DNA from: Alteromonadaceae bacterium XY-R5
Lineage (GTDB): Bacteria > Pseudomonadota > Gammaproteobacteria > Enterobacterales > Alteromonadaceae
Reading direction: 5' to 3'
DNA: 64,000 bases
Assembly (NCBI GenBank): GCA_001660395.1
Contig: LXWE01000001.1
Coordinates: forward strand, 124,001 to 188,000
Made by a program: the position numbers and the translations under genes. A model generated the notes under the pieces. The model was not told where the DNA came from. It did not search any database and saw only the letters and a list, made by a program, of their open reading frames with translations. Of the stretch, positions 36,445 through 44,779 are shown one piece after another; the stretch's first letter is position 1; each line of letters opens with the position of its first letter.

Positions 36445-36753
36445 TGAGTTTTCATCAAGGTGCCATCCTACGATGTCACCCACATCGTCATAGACGTTAT
36501 AGATTACCTCGCAGTCACAGAAACCACCGTGCTCTCCAAGCCAAGGAATAACCACTTCTGGATCAAGCTTCCGCGACTTAATGAATTCAATGGACTCCTT
36601 CAGTGAGTGATCACACTCTGGAGCAGACTCCCTGTTTAAGTAGGATAAGAGATCTTTTAGGTCATCAATACTCATAGGAATTGATGCTCGAATCTCATCT
36701 TGCTCATTCTGCTTAAATTGAGCTTTAAGTTTCTTCTTCTGCTCTTTGTCCAT
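36442..36753 (-). CDS. C22: DUF2695 family protein
   Basis: The protein has 103 residues from the ATG at 36753. The DUF2695 pattern is clear: CDHSLKESIEFIKSR, then WLGEHGGFCDCEVIYNV. The N terminus is highly charged and helical. DUF2695 proteins are small cytosolic proteins of unknown function, frequent in cassettes and scattered genomes. The stop is in the attC. Confidence 0.82.
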   Translation of the reverse strand: MDKEQKKKLKAQFKQNEQDEIRASIPMSIDDLKDLLSYLNRESAPECDHSLKESIEFIKSRKLDPEVVIPWLGEHGGFCDCEVIYNVYDDVGDIVGWHLDENS

Positions 36754-36766
36754 GCTCAATTACTCA

Positions 36767-36852
36767 TAACGCCCCGCTAAACGGCGAGCGTTAGCGAGTC
36801 CGGTGGAGGCCACGTTTTTTTTGTGGCCGGAACGTATTTGAGCGGTTTGTTA
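36767..36852 (-). repeat. attC of C21, family 5
   Basis: 86 bp; GCTAAACGGCGAGCG start. Confidence 0.92.
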
Positions 36853-37305
36853 TGTGTTTATGTAGCACAAGTGCACATTAACACGCCAAAAAAATAAAAC
36901 TTGAGCCAAAACAGAAACAATTGTTACTCCCCATTGACTTAGAGCTAGGCTACCCTCTCCAGATGCGCCCGCTACAATACCGATCACAATACCGCCAAGA
37001 AAACTAAAAATAACAATTTTTATAAGTAATGGAAGGCTCAGCATTACCACTCTTGATATGTAATTTACGCCGTTATTACCACCATTAGTTTTGAAGGTAA
37101 CGTTGATCCCTAATACTGTAACAACAATAAGCAGTATGCATTCAGCTAGAGTTGCAATTCCATCCTGTGTGCCACCTGCTATTGCTAAATACATAAATGC
37201 TGTTGCAATTACCGAGGTGGCAACGTAATAATTTTTTTTCATTTCCTCCGAAGTATCCCCTGCTTTAATTTGAGAGGCTAAATCGTGGGTTTTCCAGTAG
37301 TACAT
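36850..37305 (-). CDS. C21: four-span membrane protein
   Basis: The protein has 151 residues from the ATG at 37305 (AAGGAG upstream). Predicted spans are at about 28-46, 53-70, 86-110 and 126-143, with short loops (GGNNG, AGASGEGS). Unknown family. Probably inner-membrane. The stop is in the attC. Confidence 0.72.
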   Translation of the reverse strand: MYYWKTHDLASQIKAGDTSEEMKKNYYVATSVIATAFMYLAIAGGTQDGIATLAECILLIVVTVLGINVTFKTNGGNNGVNYISRVVMLSLPLLIKIVIFSFLGGIVIGIVAGASGEGSLALSQWGVTIVSVLAQVLFFWRVNVHLCYINT

Positions 37306-37325
37306 CCTTTTCTCCTTTTTACACA

Positions 37326-37447
37326 TAACGCCCTGCTTAGGGGCAGACTTGTAGTTGGTTGTGTTGCGCTAGCGTAGCGTTAAGCGCATAAACAACCAAC
37401 GGAAAGGCTGTCCCAGCGACGAAGGAGCGTACTAGAGCAGTTTGTTA
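37326..37447 (-). repeat. attC of C20, longest site
   Basis: 122 bp; GCTTAGGGGC start, arms GTAGTTGGTTGT/ACAACCAAC. Confidence 0.87.
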
Positions 37448-37576
37448 TGACATTACGCTCCCAAGAGCCAGTACGCAAATAATCCAAAATATTATTGGAC
37501 CACTAGACCCTTTAAATTTTAATCCAAACCCCTCAACCTCCATCTCCCCCACTGTAAACCTTAATAAGAGCACCAT
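37445..37576 (-). CDS. C20: 43-residue single-span membrane peptide
   Basis: This frame fills the 265 bp cassette: ATG at 37576, with an alternative GTG at 37552 that has AAGG six bases upstream and would give 35 residues. The product has a polar start (EMEVEGFGLKFKGSSG) and one membrane span (PIIFWIICVLALGSVMS). The TAA stop coincides with the attC GTTA, as in 15 other cassette genes, which supports it. Function unknown. Confidence 0.55.
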   Translation of the reverse strand: MVLLLRFTVGEMEVEGFGLKFKGSSGPIIFWIICVLALGSVMS

Positions 37577-37590
37577 ATTTAAAGAGGTAA

Positions 37591-37674
37591 TAACGCCCCG
37601 CTAAACGGCGAGCGCCAGCGAGTCCGGTGGAGGCCACGTCTTTTGTGGCCGGAACGTATTTGAGCGGATTGTTA
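37591..37674 (-). repeat. attC of C19, family 5
   Basis: 84 bp; GCTAAACGGCGAGCG start, GGATTGTTA end. Confidence 0.92.
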
Positions 37675-38250
37675 TATTTTGAAGGCACGAAATTCATTGC
37701 TTTGAGATAAGTCACAAAGCCCTTTCATCATGCCATAAAGCCTTGCTAGAGCACTGGTAATGGTGCGGTTTTCAAGGTTTTGAGCATTGGCTATCGTGGC
37801 AACAAAATTATTGACTCTTGGCTCTACGCCACTGTAATCAAGATTATGTGCCAACTTGTTGCGTATAGAATTTAGTTCTCTGACTTGAGCCCAAAGCCAG
37901 GCTGGCTCCTTATTCTTTAGGCACATGCTCTCGCCAATTGTGATGCAGTGAGCTGCCGTGAATTGAATCTTGTCAAAGGCATCCGGATTAGGAAGGCGGG
38001 AAAGAATAAATTTTCTAACCAGCCTCTCAATCAGCAAATGACCTTTAAGGATAATTAATACAGGATCAGCATCATCTTTTGGCAAATGATCTGCAAGCTC
38101 ATTATAGGCTGCCCAATCTTCTGGTGTTGCATCTGCCAAATCATGTCGAAGACTAAGGAAAAACGCCAACGTATTAGGGTCTTCTTTTCCGGCCTCTACA
38201 TACGATCTGCACTCGGAAATATGCTTATCTAATAACTCAAGTGTTAGCAC
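37672..38250 (-). CDS. C19: HEPN-like protein with RNKLAH motif
   Basis: The protein has 192 residues, GTG start with GGAG seven bases upstream. It is all-helical and cytosolic. RNKLAH (R130-H135) matches the Rx4H signature of HEPN RNases and of the related DUF4145-like proteins. No partner gene is in the cassette. It may be a regulator, toxin or defence protein; which cannot be decided. The stop is in the attC. Confidence 0.62.
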   Translation of the reverse strand: MLTLELLDKHISECRSYVEAGKEDPNTLAFFLSLRHDLADATPEDWAAYNELADHLPKDDADPVLIILKGHLLIERLVRKFILSRLPNPDAFDKIQFTAAHCITIGESMCLKNKEPAWLWAQVRELNSIRNKLAHNLDYSGVEPRVNNFVATIANAQNLENRTITSALARLYGMMKGLCDLSQSNEFRAFKI

Positions 38251-38267
38251 TCAACTCTCCGAAAATA

Positions 38268-38361
38268 TAACGCCCCAAGCAGGGGCAATAACACGCAGGC
38301 TATAATACGGAACGAAGTGACGGGAGCCTACGTGTTAGTGTCCCGCTGACTTGGTTTGTTA
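38268..38361 (-). repeat. attC of C18, family 2
   Basis: 94 bp; nearly identical to those of C31 and C28. Confidence 0.92.
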
Positions 38362-38365
38362 TGTT

Positions 38366-38665
38366 TTACACGCCGCCATTTACAGCCACCCAATACATTA
38401 AACCAATAAATGTGGAAAGTGGTACTGCCAATAATATGCTTGCAATAGCTTGTAGACGACTGTGCCCTTTAGCTAAAGCAACAATCCCGATTACTACTGC
38501 AATGATAGATAGCGGGAATGCTAAAAATGCAAAGTAAGGCGCCAACTCATGCAAAATGTTATCAGCTTTCGGTGCAGCGAACTCCCAAGATACAATGGTG
38601 AATGTAATACCAATCACCCACCCAGCAAGGGAAGTTTTAAGCGCCATTCGCCCAAAATTTCTCAT
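38366..38665 (-). CDS. C18: three-span membrane protein
   Basis: The protein has 99 residues; spans at about 12-30, 42-66 and 72-94. Basic termini at the N side suggest N-in topology. It resembles many short uncharacterised inner-membrane proteins and is not assignable to a family. Confidence 0.7.
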   Translation of the reverse strand: MRNFGRMALKTSLAGWVIGITFTIVSWEFAAPKADNILHELAPYFAFLAFPLSIIAVVIGIVALAKGHSRLQAIASILLAVPLSTFIGLMYWVAVNGGV

Positions 38666-38682
38666 TTAATTACCACGAAACA

Positions 38683-38744
38683 TAACGTCCAAATTTGCGG
38701 CAAAAACCGCGAAGCGAGTTTTTGTCCGGAACATTTGTTTGTTA
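38683..38744 (-). repeat. attC of C17, family 1
   Basis: 62 bp; core GCGGCAAAAACCGC. Confidence 0.92.
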
Positions 38745-38753
38745 TGTTTCATT

Positions 38754-39197
38754 TTAATCAACCTGCTGAAACTCGCTGATTAATGAATTAAATTTAGGGC
38801 TGATTTTCTCCATAAACTTTGAGTTCAAGTTACCTGATTGATTAAGGAATTTTTTTCCGGTCGGTGAAGAATAGAAGGTTACTAGATCCCGTAACTCTGA
38901 TTCAGTGAACGTTTCACTGTAGCTCTGCTTAAACGCTTCCAAAACTTCTTCAGTGCTCAAAAAAGTTATAATTTTGTCTACAATTGCTGAATATTCCTTT
39001 TCTAATTCAGCCCTCTCTTTGTCTGGCATTTCTGTGCTTGCTAATGCAAGAACCATTTGCTCCTTATAGTTGATAGCCTTTTGCGTAAGAAGTTGTTCCA
39101 TTTCCAAGACTGAGAAAAGCTCAGTTGCAGCATCTTCTTCCGAAGCTGAAACTGATAGTGACATTAGCGATACTAATAAAACCAATAATATTTTCAA
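38754..39197 (-). CDS. C17: exported DUF2059 protein
   Basis: The protein has 147 residues from a TTG at 39197 with AAGGAGG six bases upstream; the longer frame would start in the attC. Signal peptide ends near VSASEE. The DUF2059 pattern follows: TFTESELRDLVTFYSSPTGKKFL. DUF2059 proteins are helical periplasmic proteins of unknown role. Confidence 0.85.
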   Translation of the reverse strand: MKILLVLLVSLMSLSVSASEEDAATELFSVLEMEQLLTQKAINYKEQMVLALASTEMPDKERAELEKEYSAIVDKIITFLSTEEVLEAFKQSYSETFTESELRDLVTFYSSPTGKKFLNQSGNLNSKFMEKISPKFNSLISEFQQVD

Positions 39198-39215
39198 TAT
39201 TTCCTCCTTGAAACA

Positions 39216-39279
39216 TAACACCCCAAGCAGGGGCTATTTTGAGCGCAGCGAGAAATAGTCCCACTGCCTTGGTTTGTTA
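39216..39279 (-). repeat. attC of C16, family 3
   Basis: 64 bp; matches those of C37 and C27. Confidence 0.92.
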
Positions 39280-39288
39280 TATGCCGTT

Positions 39289-39615
39289 TCATAAACATCG
39301 ACCGACGCTCGCAATAGAATGCCCGATAACAACTAATTTATCTATCGATGTTGTACCCACTATTAGCCAGTTCTTACAGGGAAGACCGCTACTTTCGACA
39401 GTTTCCAAATGTGAATCAATATTTCCAGAAATAAGATTCACCGACGCCTTAGGATCGACATTAAGGATTAATTCCAAGGCATCCTCCTTAGACGTACCGA
39501 CCGGAATGAGTCTCTCTAATTCCGATTCCCAAAATTTAGCGCGTTCAGATATCAGATCTGAATTGTCGCAAGAACACAGAACTAAGCTAAATAAAAACAA
39601 GAGAATGTGTTTCAA
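39289..39615 (-). CDS. C16: small lipoprotein
   Basis: The protein has 108 residues; lipobox LCSC with Cys16 as lipid site. The mature part has two more Cys (LPCKNW, GRCL). Residues 35-60 (GTSKEDALELIL) look like the start of an SmpA/OmlA-type helix pair, but the match is weak. It lies downstream of non-coding cassette C15. Confidence 0.72.
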   Translation of the reverse strand: MKHILLFLFSLVLCSCDNSDLISERAKFWESELERLIPVGTSKEDALELILNVDPKASVNLISGNIDSHLETVESSGLPCKNWLIVGTTSIDKLVVIGHSIASVGRCL

Positions 39616-39630
39616 ATTTTCACCGGCATA

Positions 39631-39729
39631 TAACGCCCCAATAAGCGGCGCATGCGCGCGGGCGATAATTGCGAAGCCGCCCGCGAGTATGCGTCCGGCA
39701 CCCGCGGTGCGTACTTAATTGGTTTGTTA
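39631..39729 (-). repeat. attC of C15, family 4
   Basis: 99 bp; ATAAGCGGCG start and GCGGGCGATAAT arm. Confidence 0.92.
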
Positions 39730-40008
39730 GCAGCTACGCTGACCTGTCGCGGCTTTGCCGCCACCACTGCCGAACCGTAGTGCTTTGATTAATTTAATAA
39801 AACCACTTTAAAACAACCTAGCGTAGTTTGAAACAACGAACGGTATTTTTGTTTACCTTAGATACCGTTTTACGAAGAAAGACGCGGCAGAAGACGCAGG
39901 AAAATTAAAAGAGCAATTGGGTAGGAAGTTAAACAAACCTTACCAAGATTTCCTTGCCATAAAACCAAACTTTGAACTGTCTTTTTGAAGCTGTATGGAC
40001 AGGCTGAC
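39730..40008 (-). repeat. C15: non-coding 279-bp-family body, type A
   Basis: 279 bp; type A middle and TTTTTGAAGCTGTA end. Adjacent to C14, another copy. Confidence 0.9.
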
Positions 40009-40070
40009 TAACGTCCAAATTTGCGGCAAAAACCGCGCAGCGAGTTTTTGTCCGGAACATTTGTTTGTTA
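40009..40070 (-). repeat. attC of C14, family 1
   Basis: 62 bp; family 1 core, TAACGTCC start. Confidence 0.92.
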
Positions 40071-40349
40071 GCGGCTACGATGACCCGTCGCGGCTTTGCC
40101 GCCACCACTGCCAAACCGTAGTACTTTGATTAATTTAATAAAACCACTTTAAAACAACCAAGATGAATTGGAAACAGCGAACGGTATTTTTGTTTACCTT
40201 AGATGCACTTTTACGCAGAAAGACGCGGCAGAAGACGCAGGAAAACTAAAAGACTGATTGGGTAGGAAGTTGAACAAACCATACCGATACAACCCTGACC
40301 TAAAATCCAACTTTGAAGTGTCTTTTTGAAGCTGTAAGGACAAGCTGAC
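40071..40349 (-). repeat. C14: non-coding 279-bp-family body, type A
   Basis: 279 bp; type A. It forms a tandem pair with C15 but has a different attC family, so it is not a simple duplication. Confidence 0.9.
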
Positions 40350-40432
40350 TAACGCCTCGCTAAACGGCGAGCGCCAGCGAGTCCAGTGGAGGCCGCGCTT
40401 TTGCGGCCGGAACGGGTTTGAGCGACTTGTTA
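40350..40432 (-). repeat. attC of C13, family 5
   Basis: 83 bp; GCTAAACGGCGAGCG start, GCGACTTGTTA end. Confidence 0.92.
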
Positions 40433-40732
40433 TAGGGGAATCTGGCTAAATTCATAACCTTCTGATTTTATTGATATGACATCACCACTTTGCATTTCGA
40501 TATTATACTCACCGTTTTCAGATTCTATTCGATTAATATATACAGACGGCCCCCAAGGCTCTTCATGAGGGATTTTAAATTCTCTGACTCCACTAAATTG
40601 CAAAATATATGGAATAGCATCTTCTCCTGGTTTCATAAAGGCCGATAGCTCTATTCTCAATATATGCTGCTCCCATAAATAGGTTATAGATTCAACCGGC
40701 GCATCATGAAGTGGCAAATGGTCAAAATTCAT
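40430..40732 (-). CDS. C13: conserved hypothetical protein, beta-rich
   Basis: The protein has 100 residues, soluble and beta-rich. Segments FDHLPLHDAPVESI, FSGVREF and EEPWGPSVYIN recall a common small family of unknown function seen across proteobacteria; I cannot name it. The stop codon lies in the attC. No signal peptide. Confidence 0.7.
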   Translation of the reverse strand: MNFDHLPLHDAPVESITYLWEQHILRIELSAFMKPGEDAIPYILQFSGVREFKIPHEEPWGPSVYINRIESENGEYNIEMQSGDVISIKSEGYEFSQIPL

Positions 40733-40743
40733 AAGTTACCCTA

Positions 40744-40806
40744 TAACGCCCCAAATTTGCGGCAAAAACCGCGCAGCGAGTTTTTGTCCGGAACATTTGT
40801 TTGTTA
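40744..40806 (-). repeat. attC of C12, family 1
   Basis: 63 bp; same core as the non-coding family. Confidence 0.92.
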
Positions 40807-40815
40807 TGTACGAAC

Positions 40816-41184
40816 TTAATTAACCTTAATCGTTGTTGGGGTCTGACTTTGTGTAACGGTATAGTTTGCGACTACCCCGTCTTTAACTAAAACATCTAAG
40901 GTTTTTTGACTACCTGTTGTTTTAACATCCATTGTAACGATGTAACTTTGAGCTTTAGAAGTTCCTGCTGAGTAGAAATAAAGCCACTTTTCTTGGCTTT
41001 CAGACACTACACTTTTCGAGTAAGGCTGACCAAACATCTGCGCCAATTGCTCGCTGGTTGTTTTACCTTTTTCTATCTCTGATGCCCTTTCAATAGGAAA
41101 ATCGGTGCCGACTGAATATGTTGACGTAGCGCAACCTGACAAAATGAATACTGACAACGCAATAGCAAAAAGACCCTTTTTCAT
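40816..41184 (-). CDS. C12: small lipoprotein, SmpA/BamE-like
   Basis: The protein has 122 residues from the ATG at 41184 (AAGGAAG upstream); longer frames run through the attC. Lipobox LSGC. The mature part (IEKGKTTSEQLAQMFGQPYSK) matches the helix of SmpA/OmlA-type two-layer domains, which bind partner outer-membrane proteins. It ends with a Thr-rich beta tail. Role unknown. Confidence 0.75.
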   Translation of the reverse strand: MKKGLFAIALSVFILSGCATSTYSVGTDFPIERASEIEKGKTTSEQLAQMFGQPYSKSVVSESQEKWLYFYSAGTSKAQSYIVTMDVKTTGSQKTLDVLVKDGVVANYTVTQSQTPTTIKVN

Positions 41185-41204
41185 AAACTCTTCCTTAAAG
41201 TACA

Positions 41205-41315
41205 TAACGCCCCGCTTAGGGGCAAAAATACGTGGGCTATAATATCGAGCGAAGCGAGGACAGCCCACGTGTTTTTGTCCCAGCACGCCCCGCGTGCGCC
41301 TACAGCGGTTTGTTA
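41205..41315 (-). repeat. attC of C11, family 6
   Basis: 111 bp; GCTTAGGGGC start; close to that of C39. Confidence 0.92.
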
Positions 41316-41633
41316 TACGTTACTAAATTTGTTCAATATTACCTTGCAAGCATTCTCAACGTCTTGCGAGTAAAATTCGATTAGCTCTGATACTTCCTTG
41401 TCTGATTTTTCTAAAAAATCTTGGGAGCAAAGTGGTCTAACCTTTTCCAAAGGTAAATGATCGGCTTCAGACGCGATTAAACCAAAAATATGAAACTCAG
41501 TGTCCCAACATTGCCCATATATTCTATTGCCGATGAAAGAAAGCTCAGTAACTCTGTCAATAAAAAGAGAATTACTATTTAACAATGCTTTGGCATGTTC
41601 ACAAGCCATAATTTTTTCTAGTTCAAGACTCAT
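41313..41633 (-). CDS. C11: hypothetical cytosolic protein
   Basis: The protein has 106 residues, mixed alpha/beta, no membrane span or signal. Not recognised. The stop codon is in the attC. It lies directly downstream of non-coding cassette C10. Confidence 0.65.
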   Translation of the reverse strand: MSLELEKIMACEHAKALLNSNSLFIDRVTELSFIGNRIYGQCWDTEFHIFGLIASEADHLPLEKVRPLCSQDFLEKSDKEVSELIEFYSQDVENACKVILNKFSNV

Positions 41634-41648
41634 AGTTTCAAATGCGTA

Positions 41649-41746
41649 TAACGTCCCAATAAGCGGCGCAGACGCGTGGGCGATAATGCGAAGCCGCCCG
41701 CGTGTATGCGTCCGGCACCTGCGGTGCGTACTTAATTGGCTTGTTA
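41649..41746 (-). repeat. attC of C10, family 4
   Basis: 98 bp; ATAAGCGGCG start. Confidence 0.92.
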
Positions 41747-42025
41747 GCAGCTACGCTGACCTGTCGCGGCTTTGCCGCCAACACTGCCAAACCGTAGTGC
41801 TTTGATTAATTTAATAAAACCACTTTAAAACAACCAAGATGAATTGGAAACAACGAACGGTATTTTTGTTTACCTTGAATAGATGGTTAGCAAAGAGGAC
41901 CCCGTTAGGAAACCTAGTGGTTTGATTGGCAGAAAATGCCGACTTTACGAAACAACCTGCTGAAACTACCCCGCCCTAAAACCCAACTTTGAACTGAATT
42001 TTTAAGGCAGTAAGGAATAGACTGC
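41747..42025 (-). repeat. C10: non-coding 279-bp-family body, type B
   Basis: 279 bp; type B middle, family 4 attC. Confidence 0.9.
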
Positions 42026-42094
42026 TAACGCCTCAATAACCGGCGCAGCTTTGCTGCGTCCGACGCCGTAGGCGTGCAGTTAATTGACTTGTTA
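42026..42094 (-). repeat. attC of C9
   Basis: 69 bp; arms CGGCGCAGC/GCTGCGTCCG; singleton. Confidence 0.86.
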
Positions 42095-42098
42095 TGAG

Positions 42099-43073
42099 TT
42101 AACTCTCAGCAATCTCGTTTATAGATAAAGCCGCTAGAATATTTCCTGGGGTTTTTAATATGTTTGGATCTTTTTCAAGTAAGGTTAGTTGATTTTGAGT
42201 CAATGTTCGTACTGCAATAGAAGACACCCCTTGGTCGTTTGTAGTTTTCACGATTAGTAAAGAACCTACTTGAATTGCTGCAGCAGGGACACTCTCAATT
42301 GAAGACATCAAAGCACTAACAGCCTGAGCTTGATTTTTGTCTACTTCAGACTGAACTTTATGGAGTGCTTGCATTTCGATGGCTCTTTCAGCCTTCCTGA
42401 GGCGCTCTGCCATCTCGGGTTCTGATAAAGCTTGATTTGTTTTAGTAACCCATGATTTCCACCAAGAACCTTTTTCGGCTGGTGGGTCCTCCACTACAAC
42501 TAAATCAAGAGCCTCTTTGAGAAGAGTTACCGCTTTTGCAAATTGTTCGGCCTTTTCTGGGTCATCGTCTGATAGATAAGCACGAATAGATAGTGGTTGA
42601 TTTTCCTTGGCTTCTCGTTTTGAGTTTGCTGCCTGAACTAAACCTTCAAAGCTATTCGGTGAAGACTCTAAGGCATAGATAGCCTTTTCTAAAGCTACTT
42701 TTGCATTTTCAGCACTATCGAGATCTCTATGGTCCACGACAATTGTTCTGAAAGAAGCCAAATCAAATGGGATGTTGTCGCCTTTCTCAATTATGTGAAT
42801 TATCGGCTTGCCAACCGCGTGTCTGATTCCTAGCTCATAGTAGACGTTTGGGTTATGGCCTGTTAAATCCGCTATTACTAGCTCTGAGTCAGATAGATGG
42901 TTCAATATTTGAGTAGTGATTATTCCGGGGTTCGAAATCTCATCAGCTCTTACGGAATCATAGCCAGCCTTATCGAGAGCTGGTCTTATTATATATCGAA
43001 GCACTTGATCAGCTCTTTTTCGAGTATCTGACCCTAGCTCTCCTATTGGAGAAACGATGAAGCAAGATTTCAT
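42099..43073 (-). CDS. C9: SLOG/TIR-like (nucleoside 2-deoxyribosyltransferase-like) domain protein
   Basis: The protein has 324 residues. The N-terminal domain (1-130) has CFIVSPIGELGSDTR (4-18), a RADQVLRYIIRPAL helix, then LSDSELVIADLTGHNPNVYYELGIRHA (quoted in part, 60-86): the Rossmann-like fold shared by nucleoside 2-deoxyribosyltransferases, SLOG and TIR-like domains. The Tyr-Glu-x-Gly stretch contains the likely catalytic Glu (E80). A helical linker and a small C-terminal domain follow. Such domains in defence systems bind or cleave nucleotides such as NAD. That role is inferred. It is the next gene downstream of the C8 membrane protein. Confidence 0.75.
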   Translation of the reverse strand: MKSCFIVSPIGELGSDTRKRADQVLRYIIRPALDKAGYDSVRADEISNPGIITTQILNHLSDSELVIADLTGHNPNVYYELGIRHAVGKPIIHIIEKGDNIPFDLASFRTIVVDHRDLDSAENAKVALEKAIYALESSPNSFEGLVQAANSKREAKENQPLSIRAYLSDDDPEKAEQFAKAVTLLKEALDLVVVEDPPAEKGSWWKSWVTKTNQALSEPEMAERLRKAERAIEMQALHKVQSEVDKNQAQAVSALMSSIESVPAAAIQVGSLLIVKTTNDQGVSSIAVRTLTQNQLTLLEKDPNILKTPGNILAALSINEIAES

Positions 43074-43105
43074 TTAACCTCCTATGTTAGAAACTGAATG
43101 ACTCA

Positions 43106-43156
43106 TAACGCTCACAGCAGCGGCGCGTTCACGCGTCCGACTGGCTGTGCTTGTTA
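43106..43156 (-). repeat. attC of C8
   Basis: 51 bp, among the shortest; arms CAGCGGCGCG/CGCGTCCGACTG. Confidence 0.86.
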
Positions 43157-43187
43157 TGTTTAAATTGATTATTGATAACGAACCTGT

Positions 43188-44249
43188 TTATTTGGATTTT
43201 GCCGCAATTGTTTTTGCCAGTTCGACCGCGTGCTCAGCTGGTGAGGCAGGGGTTTTACCAAAATCATATTGTTCAGGAGATACCGACGAAACAAGCTGTT
43301 CATACAAGTCCCCATCAATACCAATGGTTAATAACTCTAGTCCGTCAGCTCTCGCATCGTAATGCCCCGAGAGTCGAATGTTATATCTATATAGGTTTAC
43401 CAGAATACCAACAAAGAAAAGAACTAAAAATAGAGGGCCGAACCTCGTGATATTGGTTTGCACTAGGAATGCAGTACTTATATTTGAATAATCACTTGTA
43501 GTACCATTCTTTTCACCGAATTTCTCTTTAAGTTCTCTTTCTTTTACAATTTCAATGCCATAGTAAAGCTCTTCTAGTTCGTTCTCAAGACTGCCTATTT
43601 TTTCATCATCCAATGATTCTATATAAGCTTTTGTTGCTATTGAGTTTTCTTGCTTTAATTTTTCTGCTGCTTTCGAAAGAACAGTGAATTCATTAACTTT
43701 TTCTCTATAAAGCTTTCCCCATTTATCATCACTCTTGAGCAAATCCATCACTTCTAAATAATGGTTGGATTCAATTCTTGGTTCATGAAGCGAAATATTC
43801 CAATTCGATACATCCTCTACGCTTTCCGGAACGTTTATTTTTAGAATTTCAAATACTCTCACATAACCTGGAACATTCCCTATAAGCCCCTCGCTTATCC
43901 TTCTATCAATTTCGACTGGTATAGTCCTTCCTATACTTTCCAACTCTTCATTTAATTCTTCCTCCCTCTCATTAAGCTCTTTTGCTTTACTTTCATACTC
44001 TAGTAAGACTTGCGGTTTGGCTTTTAATTTATCTAGCTCATTAGATATTACTACAATTCTATCTTGTATCCCTTGGGTGCTAGAAAGACTTTTGTCTAAT
44101 TTAACATCAGACCTTGTAATCTCTCCTGCGTTGAAAAATATCCATGCTCCAGAAAACAGAAGCAAAACAATAATAAACAGAATTGAATAACCTTGTATGC
44201 GGAGAAATTTCGCTCTCGCTCTAAACCTCTCAATTAGCTCTTTATCCAT
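43188..44249 (-). CDS. C8: two-span membrane protein with periplasmic coiled coil
   Basis: The protein has 353 residues. Membrane spans at about 19-39 and 270-290 enclose a long, highly charged helical region (50-265) with coiled-coil character (KAKELNEREEELNEELESIG). A cytosolic tail (about 295-353) contains LELLTIGIDGDLYEQL. No family recognised. The topology suggests an envelope sensor or defence protein. It lies between a non-coding cassette (C7) and the SLOG-like gene (C9). Confidence 0.72.
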   Translation of the reverse strand: MDKELIERFRARAKFLRIQGYSILFIIVLLLFSGAWIFFNAGEITRSDVKLDKSLSSTQGIQDRIVVISNELDKLKAKPQVLLEYESKAKELNEREEELNEELESIGRTIPVEIDRRISEGLIGNVPGYVRVFEILKINVPESVEDVSNWNISLHEPRIESNHYLEVMDLLKSDDKWGKLYREKVNEFTVLSKAAEKLKQENSIATKAYIESLDDEKIGSLENELEELYYGIEIVKERELKEKFGEKNGTTSDYSNISTAFLVQTNITRFGPLFLVLFFVGILVNLYRYNIRLSGHYDARADGLELLTIGIDGDLYEQLVSSVSPEQYDFGKTPASPAEHAVELAKTIAAKSK

Positions 44250-44303
44250 TCTAAATCCATCGTATAGTTATTTTTACAGTTCTACGGTCAAGCACTATGA
44301 ACA

Positions 44304-44401
44304 TAACGCCCCAATAAGCGGCGCAGACGCGCGGGCGATAATGCGAAGCCGCCCGCGTATATGCGTCCGGCACCCACGGTGCGTACTTAATTGGCTTGTT
44401 A
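44304..44401 (-). repeat. attC of C7, family 4
   Basis: 98 bp; ATAAGCGGCG start. Confidence 0.92.
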
Positions 44402-44680
44402 GCAGCTACGATGACCTGTCGCGGCTTTGCCGCCAACACTGCCAAACCGTAGTGCTTTGATTAACTAAATGAAACTACTGTAAAACAACCTAGCGTAGTT
44501 TGAAACAACTGACGGTATTTTTGTTTACCATGAATGGACTTTTACGAAGAAAGACGCGGCAGAAGACGCAGGAAAGGAAACAAAGCGAAATGGTGGGAAG
44601 TTGAACACACCTTACTAAGATTACCTTGCCATAAAATCCAACTTTGAACTGTCTTTTTAAAGCTGTAAGGACAGGCTGAC
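44402..44680 (-). repeat. C7: non-coding 279-bp-family body, type A
   Basis: 279 bp; type A. Tandem with C6. Confidence 0.9.
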
Positions 44681-44779
44681 TAACTTTCCAATAAGCGGCG
44701 CATTCGCGTGGGCGATAATTGCGAAGCCGCCCGCGTGTGTGCGTCCGGCAACTACGGTGCGCACTTAATTGGCTTGTTA
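44681..44779 (-). repeat. attC of C6, family 4, altered R'
   Basis: 99 bp; R' side reads TAACTTTCC instead of TAACGCCCC, while the inner arms are kept. Confidence 0.9.

Noticed and set aside
39929-40114. Leftward ORFs such as MAVVAAKPRRVIVAANK at body/attC junctions (also 44251-44445)
   Set aside because: They begin at TTG without a ribosome site and run through the attC into the next cassette; not conserved across copies.
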